DNA from: Candidatus Binatia bacterium
Lineage (GTDB): Bacteria; Desulfobacterota; Binatia; Bin18
Length of the DNA: 64,000 bases
Direction of reading: 5' to 3'
NCBI GenBank assembly: GCA_022826945.1
Contig: JAJDTY010000064.1
Coordinates: 62,001-126,000 of the forward strand
The notes below the pieces were generated by a model. The model was given only the letters and a program-made list of their open reading frames with translations. It had not been told where the DNA came from and searched no databases. Position 1 is the first letter of the stretch. Each line of letters starts with the position of its first letter. Of this stretch, positions 1 to 7,825 are shown piece after piece. The translations under genes and the position numbers were made by a program.

Positions 1-393
1 TTTACCCAGATGATTTCCCTGGGCATGTTCGAGTTATACCCGCGGCTCAAGTGCACGGTCCTGGAGTGCGGCGCCAACTGGATTTCGGCCTGGCTGGACC
101 GGATGGACCATAAATACGAGCCGCTGGCGGGGCGGTCCGTGCTCAAGCTGAAACCCAGCGAGTATTTCTATCGCCAATGCCTGGTCTCGGCCGATCCAGA
201 TGAAACGCTGACCGCCCGGATCATTGAGCATATTGGGGCCGACTATTTTGTCTGGGCGTCGGACTATCCCTATATCGACTCCAACTACGGGGTGGCGGCC
301 GAACTCAAGGAGCGCCTCACTCCCTTACCCCAGGCGGACCAGCGGAAGGTCCTGGGGACCAACGCCCTACATTTCTATGGCATTGACGTCTGA
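1..393 (+). CDS. Amidohydrolase family (TIM-barrel) protein, C-terminal part, cut by window start
   Basis: The frame is open from base 1, so the methionine at base 10 is internal and the N-terminal part lies outside the window. About 130 residues are visible. They carry a tryptophan/arginine-rich helix (AWLDRMDHKYE) and the strand end ASDYPYIDS, which holds the last metal- or catalysis-related Asp of the amidohydrolase-2 barrel. The tail aligns by eye with the tail of the complete amidohydrolase at 17937-19049 (LDRMD, PSE-F-QC, DPDE, SDYP), so the two are paralogues. The family holds decarboxylases and hydrolases of aromatic or cyclic acids; the actual reaction cannot be told from this fragment. 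It runs towards the Rieske gene at 406, 12 bp away, which is on the other strand. Confidence 0.85.
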   Translation, partial: FTQMISLGMFELYPRLKCTVLECGANWISAWLDRMDHKYEPLAGRSVLKLKPSEYFYRQCLVSADPDETLTARIIEHIGADYFVWASDYPYIDSNYGVAAELKERLTPLPQADQRKVLGTNALHFYGIDV

Positions 394-405
394 ACGGCTG
401 CGGGC

Positions 406-1623
406 TCAGTCCCGCTCAACCCAATCATCCAGGACGGGCGGAACGCGCAGGTGTTCGGGCACGCGCTCCATGCCGATGCGGCGGTCCAGCTCTGCGTGCC
501 AGTGATAGATGCGTCGCTCCTGATAGTTGAGAGGCACCCCGCGAAACCCCGGTGAGGTGATCGATTCCTGGATCGGCTCCACAAAGGCGATATCCTCGTC
601 AACAATCCGGTCGAAATTCGCAATGCGCGTCTCCCACAGTGGATGGCGCTCGCCGCCGCCCCAGTCGGGCGCAAACCAGATCACATCCAGAATGGTACGG
701 TCCACGCCCTGCGGCCAGAAGGCAACGGCCGGAATGCCGGTCGGCGCGATCGGCACAATCATATTCGGAAACACGAGGTAACTGGGATTATGATCCCGCT
801 CGATGGTCGTGGCCGTGGCCATCTCGGGCATGCCGATAGTGCCAGGGTCAACCCAGTCCGGACGCCGGTTGGGTGAGAGCATCATCGAGTGCCCATGATC
901 CCACAGATGCACGCTGGTCCCCAGATTGTCGAAGATACGGTCGGTGGTGTGGCGGTGTAATAACCGGAAGTGATATGCCTCCAGAAAGTTTTCCAGTACG
1001 ACCTTGTAATTACCCCGCACCTCAACACTGCGCCGGTGGACGAGCCGTAAATCATGCAGGGGCAGGTGACGAAAATAGCGCGCGATAGGCTCAAGAAAGT
1101 GGTCCAGGGATGGGGCGTCGGGGTCTTCACACACGTAAATCCAATTACCCAGCAGGTCGCACCGCACGGGCACCAGGCTACGGCAGGACTGGTCCAGATG
1201 AGCCCAGTCCCGCGGGTCGGTAACGGCGGTGAGGGATCCGGTCGTGTCATACGTCCAGCCGTGATAGCCGCAACTGAAGTAACGGCTGGTCTTGCCCGCC
1301 TCCTGTTGCACCACCGGAGCACCCCGGTGGCGGCAGGTATTATAGAAGGCCCGAATCTGGCCGTCGGTGCCACGGATCACCAGGATAGGAGTGCCGGTCC
1401 GGCGCCAGACGATAAAGCTGCCGGGCTCGGGGAGCTGGTCGGTATGCCCGACGTAGACCCAGCCCCGTTTGAACAGGGCCTCGCGTTCCAGGGCGAAGAA
1501 CTCCGGCTCCCAGTAGCGCCCACCGGGAATGTCAGGCAGGGCCGGAAATCCGCTTGGCACTGCGGTTCTGCCGCGTTCGAAGGCAACACTCTCCATCCAG
1601 CGCTTGATTGTCTGCGCGTCCAT
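406..1623 (-). CDS. Rieske non-haem iron ring-hydroxylating oxygenase, alpha subunit
   Basis: 405 residues, the usual length for this family. The N-terminal Rieske [2Fe-2S] domain shows C97-x-H99 (CRHRG) and C118-xx-H121 (CGYHGW). The C-terminal catalytic domain shows ENFLEAYHFRLLHRHT, with H218 and H223 as the two mononuclear-iron histidines; the third ligand is probably an Asp near residue 355 (VDEDIAF). Such enzymes hydroxylate or demethylate ring or alkyl substrates using electrons from a ferredoxin/reductase, neither of which is encoded nearby. It is the last gene of a minus-strand operon after the BVMO (4978-3149) and the transporter (3142-1682), 58 bp behind the latter. No strong ribosome site precedes the ATG. 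It is distinct from, but related to, the Rieske protein at 8179. Confidence 0.93.
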   Translation of the reverse strand: MDAQTIKRWMESVAFERGRTAVPSGFPALPDIPGGRYWEPEFFALEREALFKRGWVYVGHTDQLPEPGSFIVWRRTGTPILVIRGTDGQIRAFYNTCRHRGAPVVQQEAGKTSRYFSCGYHGWTYDTTGSLTAVTDPRDWAHLDQSCRSLVPVRCDLLGNWIYVCEDPDAPSLDHFLEPIARYFRHLPLHDLRLVHRRSVEVRGNYKVVLENFLEAYHFRLLHRHTTDRIFDNLGTSVHLWDHGHSMMLSPNRRPDWVDPGTIGMPEMATATTIERDHNPSYLVFPNMIVPIAPTGIPAVAFWPQGVDRTILDVIWFAPDWGGGERHPLWETRIANFDRIVDEDIAFVEPIQESITSPGFRGVPLNYQERRIYHWHAELDRRIGMERVPEHLRVPPVLDDWVERD

Positions 1624-1681
1624 GCCGCGACTATACGCAGTGACGTACGGATGGGCAATTCTTTCGAGCCGGGCGCGGCGG

Positions 1682-3142
1682 TCACGCCTCTTCCGCTTCG
1701 GCGTATCCGAGGCTGCGGATGTCCTGCCCGTGTCCCTGGCGGGTGATGGTGTATTTGCTGACCAGATAAATCGAAATCCAGGGTAGGCTCAGGCTGAGGG
1801 CGACATGAAAAATGGCGAGATTGCGTATCGGTTCCTGCATGGACTCCACACTTGGATTGGGGACGGAGAAGCCAAAGGCCGACAGCAGCAGGCCGACGAT
1901 GAGCACGCCGCCGGCGCTGATCATCTTCTGGGCCAGGGCCGGCCCCGTGGTCAACAGCCCCTCGCTGCGGCGACCGGTCTGACGCTGGCTTTCCTCCACG
2001 ATATCCGCGGCCATGGAGCCGACCAGGATAAAACCCGTCACCACCAGTGATACCAAGAATGTACTGTGCAACAGCAGCAACCACCACAGCACGTTGGTTC
2101 CGTTAGCTGGAAACAACGCGACCGATACCAAGGGATCAAGCAGCCGCAGTACAACCGGCAGCGGTCCCAGCGTGGCCGACAGCAGAAACAGGCCGATCGC
2201 GGTTCGCTTCTTGTCCCGCCCGCGCGTCAGCGGATAGGCCAGCAGCCCGCAACTGATGGCGATGAACATATGCACGACCGGAAAGATCTGGACGTGCTCC
2301 GGTGTCCACTGCCAGAAATACAGGTCATAATAGCGGTCCGTATTGCTGTGCAGGCCGACGTACAGAGCAAAGACCAGCCCCGCGGCAAACAGCATCAACC
2401 ACGAGCGGTTTGACAGCGTCTCGACGGTTTCTTGGCCCAGCTTACGCAGATTGAACCCCACGGCAGAGTCGTCTTCCGGAACGTGCAGAGCAGGGATATG
2501 CCGATGCAGGCCGAGCGTTGAGATCATGCCGGTCACGAAAATGATCACGCCCCCAATCCAGGCCATGTTGCGGTAGCCATCCGGATTCAGATAGGCCCGC
2601 GATCCCTGATACTCAGCCGTCTCCGGCAGCAAAAAGGCCAGGGTCAGCCAGGCAAACCCGGCGCCCCCAAACCAGCCATAGGAGGTACTCCAGCCGACCA
2701 GTTGCGTCCGCTGGTCGTAGTCCTTGGTGAGTTCCGGGCCGAGGGCGGCCCGTGGAATTTCGTATAGGGTCATCGACACCCGTACAGCCACGGCCAGACA
2801 CAGCAGCCGTACGAACAGGCCATTCTGGCTCAGATCGGCCGGCGGCTGAAGCAGCAAATAGAACGAGACGGCAAACGGCAAGATACCGGCATACATGAAG
2901 GGGTGGCGCCGGCCCCAGCGTGTCCGCACCCGGTCCGACCAGACGCCAACCAGCGGATCGGTGATCGCATCAACCACCAGGGCCAAGGCCAGGGCCAGCC
3001 CGGCCAGGGCCGGGTCCAGCCCCAATACCTGATTGTAGTAGACCAGCACCCAGCCGCCGAAGACGTGGTTCTTCACGCCGCTGGCGATGGCGCCGAACCC
3101 GAACGCGTTCAGGGTGCCACGGCTGGCGCGGTGGGTGTACAC
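1682..3142 (-). CDS. MFS transporter of the GPH (MelB-like cation symporter) type
   Basis: 486 residues with about 12 hydrophobic segments. The N-terminal part shows the hallmark of the glycoside-pentoside-hexuronide:cation symporter family: a DAITDPLVGVWSDR segment followed by RWGRRHPFMY. It starts with GTG six bases after the stop of the BVMO gene, so the two are translationally close, and it precedes the Rieske gene. Members in catabolic clusters of uncultured bacteria are often annotated as sugar transporters. Here the neighbours suggest import of the compound oxidised by the BVMO and Rieske enzymes, which is inference. No ribosome site is obvious, which fits translational coupling. Confidence 0.88.
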   Translation of the reverse strand: MYTHRASRGTLNAFGFGAIASGVKNHVFGGWVLVYYNQVLGLDPALAGLALALALVVDAITDPLVGVWSDRVRTRWGRRHPFMYAGILPFAVSFYLLLQPPADLSQNGLFVRLLCLAVAVRVSMTLYEIPRAALGPELTKDYDQRTQLVGWSTSYGWFGGAGFAWLTLAFLLPETAEYQGSRAYLNPDGYRNMAWIGGVIIFVTGMISTLGLHRHIPALHVPEDDSAVGFNLRKLGQETVETLSNRSWLMLFAAGLVFALYVGLHSNTDRYYDLYFWQWTPEHVQIFPVVHMFIAISCGLLAYPLTRGRDKKRTAIGLFLLSATLGPLPVVLRLLDPLVSVALFPANGTNVLWWLLLLHSTFLVSLVVTGFILVGSMAADIVEESQRQTGRRSEGLLTTGPALAQKMISAGGVLIVGLLLSAFGFSVPNPSVESMQEPIRNLAIFHVALSLSLPWISIYLVSKYTITRQGHGQDIRSLGYAEAEEA

Positions 3143-3148
3143 GACCGG

Positions 3149-4978
3149 CTACGTGAGTTCCACGCCCTCCAGACGGCCGGTGGACCGCCAGTCGTCGAGG
3201 ATACGGAAAAACTTGATGGGTCCGGCCCCATAGGTGCCGGCGAAAAACCCGTTGTTGGTATCGAGCTTGCCCTCGTTGTTGTAGTAGCCGGGGGTGCACT
3301 CGGCATAAAATCGCTCGGCGATGCGCGACTTGTCCTTCATCTCGGCCAGCCACATGTCTTCGGCTTCGAGCGTGGCCTCAATCCGGGTTGCGCCCCGCTG
3401 GCGGGCCTGGTCGAGGATATAGGTGACGTGCTTGGCCTGCTCGTTCAGGGCGTGCGGGACGTTGACCGACAGGGCGGTCTGGGTGAAGCCGAGGAAAAAA
3501 CAGTTCGGGAAGCCGTTGGCCTGGAGTCCGAACAGCGTCCGCCAGCCCTTGGCCCATTTGTCGGTGAGGGAGAGACCGTTGCGACCGGTGATCTCGTAGC
3601 CGGCCCGGCGGGTATAGCTGGTACCGACCTCGAAGCCGGTGGCAAAGACGATGCAATCGACCGGGTACTCGGTCCCGTTGGCCACGATGCCCCGCTCGGT
3701 GATGCGCTCGACACCCCGGCCGTCGGTGTCGACCAGGGTCACGTTCGGCCGGTTGAAGGTCGGCAGGTATTCGTCGTGGAAGCAGGGCCGTTTGCAGAAC
3801 TGCCGGTACCAGGGCTTGAGGGCCGCGGCGGTGTCCGGGTCGTTGACGATGGCTTCGGCCCGGTCGCGCACCTGATTCATCTTCTGGAAGTCGAGCAGCT
3901 CCATGAGCTGGCCCTTCTCGCGTGAGGAGAGACGCCGGCCCAGCTCGCGCGAGGCCGTCTTGGCGGCAATACCGGTCAGGTTGCGGAAAATCTCGGTCCA
4001 TCCGTCAGACACGAGGTCTTCGTCCTGGTCGCCCCCGCTGACCAGGATGTTGAAGTTGTCCATACGTCGCTGCTGCCAGCCCGGTTCGAGTTGCTGGGCA
4101 AAGTCCGACTCGGTTTCCCGGTTGTTGCGCACATCGATGGACGAGGGGGTGCGCTGGAGCACATAGAGATGCTTGGCCCACTCACCGAGGTGGGGAATAC
4201 ACTGCACCGCGGTCGCGCCCGTGCCGATGATGGCGACGCGTTTATCGCGCAGGCCGGTGAGATTCCCATCCGAGTCGCCGCCGGTATAGTCATAGTCCCA
4301 GCGGCTAGTGTGAAAGGTATGGCCCTTGAAGGTGGCAATGCCGGGGATGCCAGGCAGCTTGGGCCGGTTGAGCGGCCCGTTGGCCATGGCCACGAATTGC
4401 GCCCGGATGGCGTCACCCCGGTCGGTGTGAATAATCCAGCGCCCGCTCGAGTCGTCCCAGCGCATCTCAGAAACGCCGGTTTGGAGGCAGGCGTTTTTGT
4501 ACAGGTCGTAGTGGCGGGCGATGGCCTTGCTGTGTTCAAAGATCTCGGGCGCGTACGAGTATTTATGCTTGGGGATATAGTTCAGCTCTTCGAGCAGCGG
4601 CAGATAGCAGTACGACTCGACGTCGCACATGGCACCAGGATAGCGGTTCCAATACCAGGTACCGCCAAAGTCACCGGCCTTCTCAATGACTCGAATATCG
4701 TCAAAGCCGGCCTCGCGCAGCCGGCCGCCCATCAGCAGCCCGCCAAAACCGCCGCCGATAATGGCGACCTGGACTTCGTCATTCAGCGGGTCGCGCTCGA
4801 CCCACTCGGTATACGGATCGTCGGTGTAGCTGGCGAATTCGTCAGCGACTTCCTGGTACTGCGCGTTGCCTTCCTCGCGCAGCCGCTTGTCGCGCTCGTA
4901 GCGATATTTGGCCCGCAGTTCGTTCGGGTCAAAGCCTAATTTTTCTTTTGGGTTACCCTCCAACAGGTCGATGCTCAT
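3149..4978 (-). CDS. Flavin-containing Baeyer-Villiger-type monooxygenase
   Basis: 609 residues when started at the ATG at 4978, which has GAGGAG seven bases upstream; a longer frame to 5056 lacks such a site. The FAD Rossmann motif is GGGFGG (residues 75-80). The BVMO fingerprint F-x-G-x3-H-x3-W-D is intact as FKGHTFHTSRWD (217-228). The NADPH Rossmann motif is GTGATA (252-257). An extension of about 70 residues precedes the first Rossmann fold, as in larger BVMOs acting on large-ring or steroid ketones. The predicted reaction is insertion of oxygen next to a ketone to give an ester or lactone, using NADPH and O2. It is the first gene of an operon with the transporter and Rieske genes, and is a paralogue of 9414-11195 (shared DPY, RDPLND and GTWYWNRYPG blocks). 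Confidence 0.93.
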   Translation of the reverse strand: MSIDLLEGNPKEKLGFDPNELRAKYRYERDKRLREEGNAQYQEVADEFASYTDDPYTEWVERDPLNDEVQVAIIGGGFGGLLMGGRLREAGFDDIRVIEKAGDFGGTWYWNRYPGAMCDVESYCYLPLLEELNYIPKHKYSYAPEIFEHSKAIARHYDLYKNACLQTGVSEMRWDDSSGRWIIHTDRGDAIRAQFVAMANGPLNRPKLPGIPGIATFKGHTFHTSRWDYDYTGGDSDGNLTGLRDKRVAIIGTGATAVQCIPHLGEWAKHLYVLQRTPSSIDVRNNRETESDFAQQLEPGWQQRRMDNFNILVSGGDQDEDLVSDGWTEIFRNLTGIAAKTASRELGRRLSSREKGQLMELLDFQKMNQVRDRAEAIVNDPDTAAALKPWYRQFCKRPCFHDEYLPTFNRPNVTLVDTDGRGVERITERGIVANGTEYPVDCIVFATGFEVGTSYTRRAGYEITGRNGLSLTDKWAKGWRTLFGLQANGFPNCFFLGFTQTALSVNVPHALNEQAKHVTYILDQARQRGATRIEATLEAEDMWLAEMKDKSRIAERFYAECTPGYYNNEGKLDTNNGFFAGTYGAGPIKFFRILDDWRSTGRLEGVELT

Positions 4979-5002
4979 GCGTGTCTCCTCAGTCCTCTCT
5001 GG

Positions 5003-5018
5003 CGTTGATTCCTCAACG
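5003..5018. promoter_or_regulatory. Small perfect palindrome in the divergent BVMO/methyltransferase region
   Basis: CGTTGA-TTCC-TCAACG is a six-base perfect inverted repeat around a four-base centre. It sits 25 bases upstream of the BVMO start and about 100 bases upstream of the methyltransferase. It could be a regulator operator or a leader hairpin. No regulator gene is adjacent. Confidence 0.3.
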
Positions 5019-5118
5019 GATTGCTTTACATAATAAGCGCATAACTTAGAGAACATTCGCCGGTGCGTCTATTGGGCCATGGCCAGTGGTCCCAGACGCC
5101 TATATGGAGGAGAGCCGC

Positions 5119-5856
5119 GTGAGTCAGCCCGCAGAATACGATGCCATTGCCGAAGCCTACCAAAATTCCAAACGACTGCCGTTTCGGGAATATGTCGAGC
5201 GTTACACCCTATTCGACATGCTGGGCGATGTGCGTGGGAAGGCGGTGCTGGACTTTGCCTGTGGCGAGGGTTTCTACACGCGCCTGATCAAACAGGCCGG
5301 GGCCGCGGAGGTCACGGGCGTCGATATCTCCGCGGCGATGATTCAACTGGCGGAAGAAGAAGAACGGCGGTCTCCCCTGGGTTGCCTCTATCTGCACCGG
5401 GACATAGCGCAGTTGGAACCGTCCAAACCGGTTGACGTGGTCGTGGCCATGTATCTGCTGAGCTATGCCAGCAGCCGGGCAATGCTCTACCGCTTCGGCC
5501 AGGTCTGTTATGCGGCGCTCCGACCGGGCGGTCGACTGGTCGGTATCAAAGACAACAGCCAGAGTCCTCTGGTGAGCAGCGCGTCGCTGGCAAAATACGG
5601 CATTGAAAGAACGTCTGCCGCTCCCTCAGCCGAGGGCGACGCCGTACAATATACTCTTGCCAACGAAGACGGGCAAACGTTCTCGTTCACCAATTTCTTC
5701 TTCAAACCGGAAACCTATGAGGACGCCTTTCGAACGGCCGGGTTTCGGGAGTTCGAGTGGGTCCCTGTCGCGGTGCACCCGTCCCAGCGCAATGATCTCT
5801 TCTGGGACGACTTCCTGAGTGACCCGCCGCTGATCGCCTTTTCGGCGTCGAGATGA
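5119..5856 (+). CDS. Class I SAM-dependent methyltransferase
   Basis: 245 residues from the GTG at 5119, chosen because GGAGGAG lies about six bases upstream; an upstream GTG at 5086 has no such site. Motif I is VLDFACGEGFYTR, followed by the acidic end of strand beta2 in VTGVDIS and the hydrophobic DVVVAMYLLSYA strand. This is the seven-strand SAM-binding fold (Methyltransf_25/11 type), probably acting on a small molecule. It is transcribed divergently from the BVMO operon. It may act in the same pathway, but the substrate is unknown. Confidence 0.88.
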   Translation: MSQPAEYDAIAEAYQNSKRLPFREYVERYTLFDMLGDVRGKAVLDFACGEGFYTRLIKQAGAAEVTGVDISAAMIQLAEEEERRSPLGCLYLHRDIAQLEPSKPVDVVVAMYLLSYASSRAMLYRFGQVCYAALRPGGRLVGIKDNSQSPLVSSASLAKYGIERTSAAPSAEGDAVQYTLANEDGQTFSFTNFFFKPETYEDAFRTAGFREFEWVPVAVHPSQRNDLFWDDFLSDPPLIAFSASR

Positions 5857-5858
5857 GG

Positions 5859-5952
5859 CTAGAGCATCCAGCCCCCGGCCTCTGGATGCCGGATCACGTC
5901 CGGCATGACGGAAGCCTCCTGCATGGCTCGGGCCTATCGTGAAACGCTCTAG
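5859..5952. repeat. Palindromic repeat-like element with nested inverted repeats
   Basis: Three bases after the methyltransferase stop lies a 94-bp intergenic element. Its ends are the inverted pair CTAGAGC (5859-5865) and GCTCTAG (5946-5952). Inside is a perfect hairpin, ATGCCGGA-TCACG-TCCGGCAT (5886-5906), followed by the GACGG often seen in dispersed proteobacterial intergenic palindromes. It could be a REP/MITE-like unit and could also end methyltransferase transcription, although no T-run follows. Confidence 0.5.
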
Positions 5953-6007
5953 GTAGCCCCCAAGGGTTTGTCAAATTTTGTCGTCCCTTGGTCGTGTGAG
6001 TCAGTCC

Positions 6008-6424
6008 TCACTCTCTGCCGAGACGTTCCAAGGCTTCACGGGCAGTCACTGTAGGGATGCCGTGAACCTCTCTGAGTGCGAGCATGTGTTTCTTATCACC
6101 GGAGACGATCAAGTCGGCTTTCCCAGCGATTGCCGCAGCCAAAATCGGGTTATCCTTTGGGTCGGGGGATAAGTGCACGCCGGGGGGCTCGTCAAGGACA
6201 AGGGCGCGAGCCCCGAGGTTCTCGACAATGGCTGTCGCTTCATCAACGTCGAGAAATTTGTGGAGACGGGGCCGGGCGAGAACATCGGCGAGTTCGGCCA
6301 GTTGTGCCATGGACGTGACAAGCTCGATCTCACCGCGCAGCCATGCCTGATACAGTCTGTCGGGCGGAGTACCCTTGGTAATCAGGGCACCAATCAGGAT
6401 ATTGGTATCAAGTACGACCCGCAC
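6008..6424 (-). CDS. PIN-domain toxin of a toxin-antitoxin pair (putative ribonuclease)
   Basis: 138 residues from GTG at 6424, giving the usual family start VRVVLDTNILIGAL; a TTG further upstream would add eight residues. The acidic PIN residues are visible: D6 (LDTN), E44 (LAELADVL), D91 (PKDNPIL) and D110 (VSGDKKH). These chelate the metal of a ribonuclease active site. The gene overlaps the 3' end of the RHH antitoxin gene (6408-6644) by 17 bp, the classic toxin-after-antitoxin layout. The predicted role is RNA cleavage when the antitoxin is lost. Confidence 0.9.
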   Translation of the reverse strand: MRVVLDTNILIGALITKGTPPDRLYQAWLRGEIELVTSMAQLAELADVLARPRLHKFLDVDEATAIVENLGARALVLDEPPGVHLSPDPKDNPILAAAIAGKADLIVSGDKKHMLALREVHGIPTVTAREALERLGRE

Positions 6425-6644
6425 GTGCGGCGTCCACTTCCTCGTCAATCAGGTCGAGGAGGGCCTGTTGGTCCTGTTGGGCGTTGCGGTCCTTGATCTG
6501 GCGAACGGTAAGGTCCAACACGCGGCGGCGCACGGCTTCATCAACGAACCGGGACAAGTCGCCCTTCTTGCCGCCAGTGCGAGCAAGAAAGGTGCGAACC
6601 GCCCGGTCTGTCTGTTCAGGGATGGAGAGATTCCAACGGGTCAT
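6408..6644 (-). CDS. Ribbon-helix-helix antitoxin
   Basis: 78 residues. The N-terminal TRWNLSIPEQTDRAVRTFLA fits a ribbon-helix-helix DNA-binding domain (a beta strand, then two helices). The charged C-terminal half (DLIDEEVDAARAG) is the expected toxin-binding tail. It precedes and overlaps the PIN toxin gene. A perfect 14-bp palindrome lies 13 bp upstream of its start (6658-6671), a likely autoregulatory operator. No particular antitoxin subfamily is recognised. Confidence 0.85.
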   Translation of the reverse strand: MTRWNLSIPEQTDRAVRTFLARTGGKKGDLSRFVDEAVRRRVLDLTVRQIKDRNAQQDQQALLDLIDEEVDAARAGRT

Positions 6645-6657
6645 AGGCCAATTCCCT

Positions 6658-6671
6658 ACATATGCATATGT
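6658..6671. promoter_or_regulatory. Palindromic operator candidate for the PIN/RHH module
   Basis: ACATATGCATATGT is a perfect 14-bp palindrome, followed by a further TATATG half-site at 6674-6679. It lies just upstream of the antitoxin start on the minus strand, where RHH antitoxins usually bind to repress their own operon. AT-rich alternation also makes it a possible part of the promoter. Confidence 0.5.
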
Positions 6672-6815
6672 GTATATGCGCTTACGCTACCACGCCCCAG
6701 CCCGTACCGTCAATTTTCCGCATGAGGCTACCGCTGATGCTTCCGATGATGACTAGGTTTTTATCATGAGCCTGTATACTATGCGGCAATTAAGATACCG
6801 GAGATGGAGGTGATT

Positions 6816-6853
6816 CTCCCTCACCCCGGACCTCTCCCTCCAGGGAAGAGGGA
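6816..6853. repeat. CCCTCACCCC-type intergenic palindrome
   Basis: An imperfect hairpin with arms CTCTCCCT and AGGGAAGAG around 6831-6850, preceded by TCCCTCACCCCGGA. It resembles the widely dispersed intergenic repeats with facing CTCTCCC/GGGAGAG arms. It ends some 20 bases before the ATG of the CadI-like gene, so it forms part of that gene's leader. Confidence 0.4.
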
Positions 6854-6874
6854 GGAAGATAAAGGAGCAGGGCT

Positions 6875-7246
6875 ATGCGACTCCAACTGGCGCTCAACGT
6901 TCGTGACCTCAATGAGGCGGTCGAGTATTACTCGAAGCTCTTTGCCGTCAAACCGCACAAACTGAGAGACGGGTATGCCAATTTTGCGATTGATACGCCG
7001 CCGCTCAAGCTGGTCTTGTTCGAGAACCCGGAGGCTGAGGAACGACTGAATCATCTTGGGGTCGAGGTGTTTGATGAGGCGGAGGTTGCCTCTGCAGCGG
7101 CGCGGTTTAAGGCCGCGGGTATTGCGCCTGAGGTTCAGCGCAATAAGACATGTTGCCACGCGACCCAGAACAAGGTGTGGGCCTTGGAACCGCAGGGGCT
7201 GCGCTGGGAATGGTATCGAATCACCGACGATGAACCGGTGGAGTGA
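6875..7246 (+). CDS. cadI: CadI/ArsI-like vicinal-oxygen-chelate (glyoxalase fold) protein
   Basis: 123 residues. The start QLALNVRDL, GYANFAI-PPLKLVLFENP, LNHLGVEV, TCCHATQNKVWA and WEWY follow closely, from memory, the mycobacterial cadmium-inducible CadI pattern and the ArsI C-As lyase family. Visible ligands are H60 and E112, with the vicinal thiol pair C93-C94. The first ArsI metal histidine (near residue 5) is Gln here, as in CadI. ArsI cleaves carbon-arsenic bonds; CadI has no firmly proven reaction. AAGGAG lies upstream of the ATG. It heads a plus-strand operon of oxygenase genes with no arsenic or cadmium genes in sight, so a role in ring cleavage or substrate handling is an alternative. 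Confidence 0.8.
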   Translation: MRLQLALNVRDLNEAVEYYSKLFAVKPHKLRDGYANFAIDTPPLKLVLFENPEAEERLNHLGVEVFDEAEVASAAARFKAAGIAPEVQRNKTCCHATQNKVWALEPQGLRWEWYRITDDEPVE

Positions 7247-7249
7247 GGT

Positions 7250-7738
7250 ATGAGTTCGATGAATATGGAAGAGCTAGCCAAACGCCTCCAGGTGTTGGAA
7301 GACATTGAGGCAATTAAAAAAATGAAGGCTGAATTCCATGCCCTGTGTGATGAGGGTTATCAAGACCTGGACGGGATCATGGATTTTTTTGTCGAGGATG
7401 GAGTGTGGGACGGAGAGGCGTTTGGCACGTATGAAGGCCGGGCCGCTATCCGGGCGCTTTTTGCGGACGTGCCGAAAACGCTGCCGTTCGTCCGCCATCA
7501 GGTCATGAATCCGATTATTGAGGTCGACGGCGATACCGCGACTGGCCAGTGGTATTTATTCCAGCCGACGACCATGGTCGGGGATGATGGTGAGCAAGCC
7601 GTCTGGGGTTCAGCCAAATACGACGAGACGTATGTCCGGGTGGATGGGAAATGGAAGTTCCAGCGGCTCGGGGTCACCTTGGGATTCTGGACGCCATACA
7701 ACCAAGGCTGGGCGAAGAAGTGGACGATCCTGGATTAA
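7250..7738 (+). CDS. SnoaL/NTF2-like alpha+beta barrel protein
   Basis: 162 residues starting three bases after the previous stop, with a GAGG-like ribosome site overlapping that stop. The pattern is typical of SnoaL-type NTF2-like proteins: a first helix (DIEAIKKMKAEFHALCDEG), FFVEDGVWDG, then the EGRAAIRALF helix, the HQVMNPIIEVDGDTATGQWYL strand pair and the WKFQRLGVTLGFWTPY end. The fold serves hydrolases, dehydratases, isomerases and the small subunits of some ring-hydroxylating dioxygenases. Its place one gene before a Rieske alpha subunit leaves open a role as a small partner, but the sequence looks more like a stand-alone SnoaL protein. Confidence 0.82.
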   Translation: MSSMNMEELAKRLQVLEDIEAIKKMKAEFHALCDEGYQDLDGIMDFFVEDGVWDGEAFGTYEGRAAIRALFADVPKTLPFVRHQVMNPIIEVDGDTATGQWYLFQPTTMVGDDGEQAVWGSAKYDETYVRVDGKWKFQRLGVTLGFWTPYNQGWAKKWTILD

Positions 7739-7825
7739 ATCCAGGGGAACAGTGGCGGGTTGTGGTCGAGTCGTGGGAAAGACTGTCGTCGTAGCATCGG
7801 TAAAAGAATAAGGAGGACTGGCCGA

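Noticed and set aside
2903..3925. 340-codon plus-strand open frame opposite the transporter/BVMO genes
   Set aside because: Repetitive Gly/Val/Gln-rich product of GC-rich antisense reading; opposite strand has full BVMO and transporter motifs.
4091..4939. 282-codon plus-strand frame opposite the BVMO gene
   Set aside because: Antisense shadow of a gene with clear FAD and BVMO motifs.
6775..6780. TATACT as a promoter -10 for the CadI-like operon
   Set aside because: No acceptable -35 at 16-18 bases.
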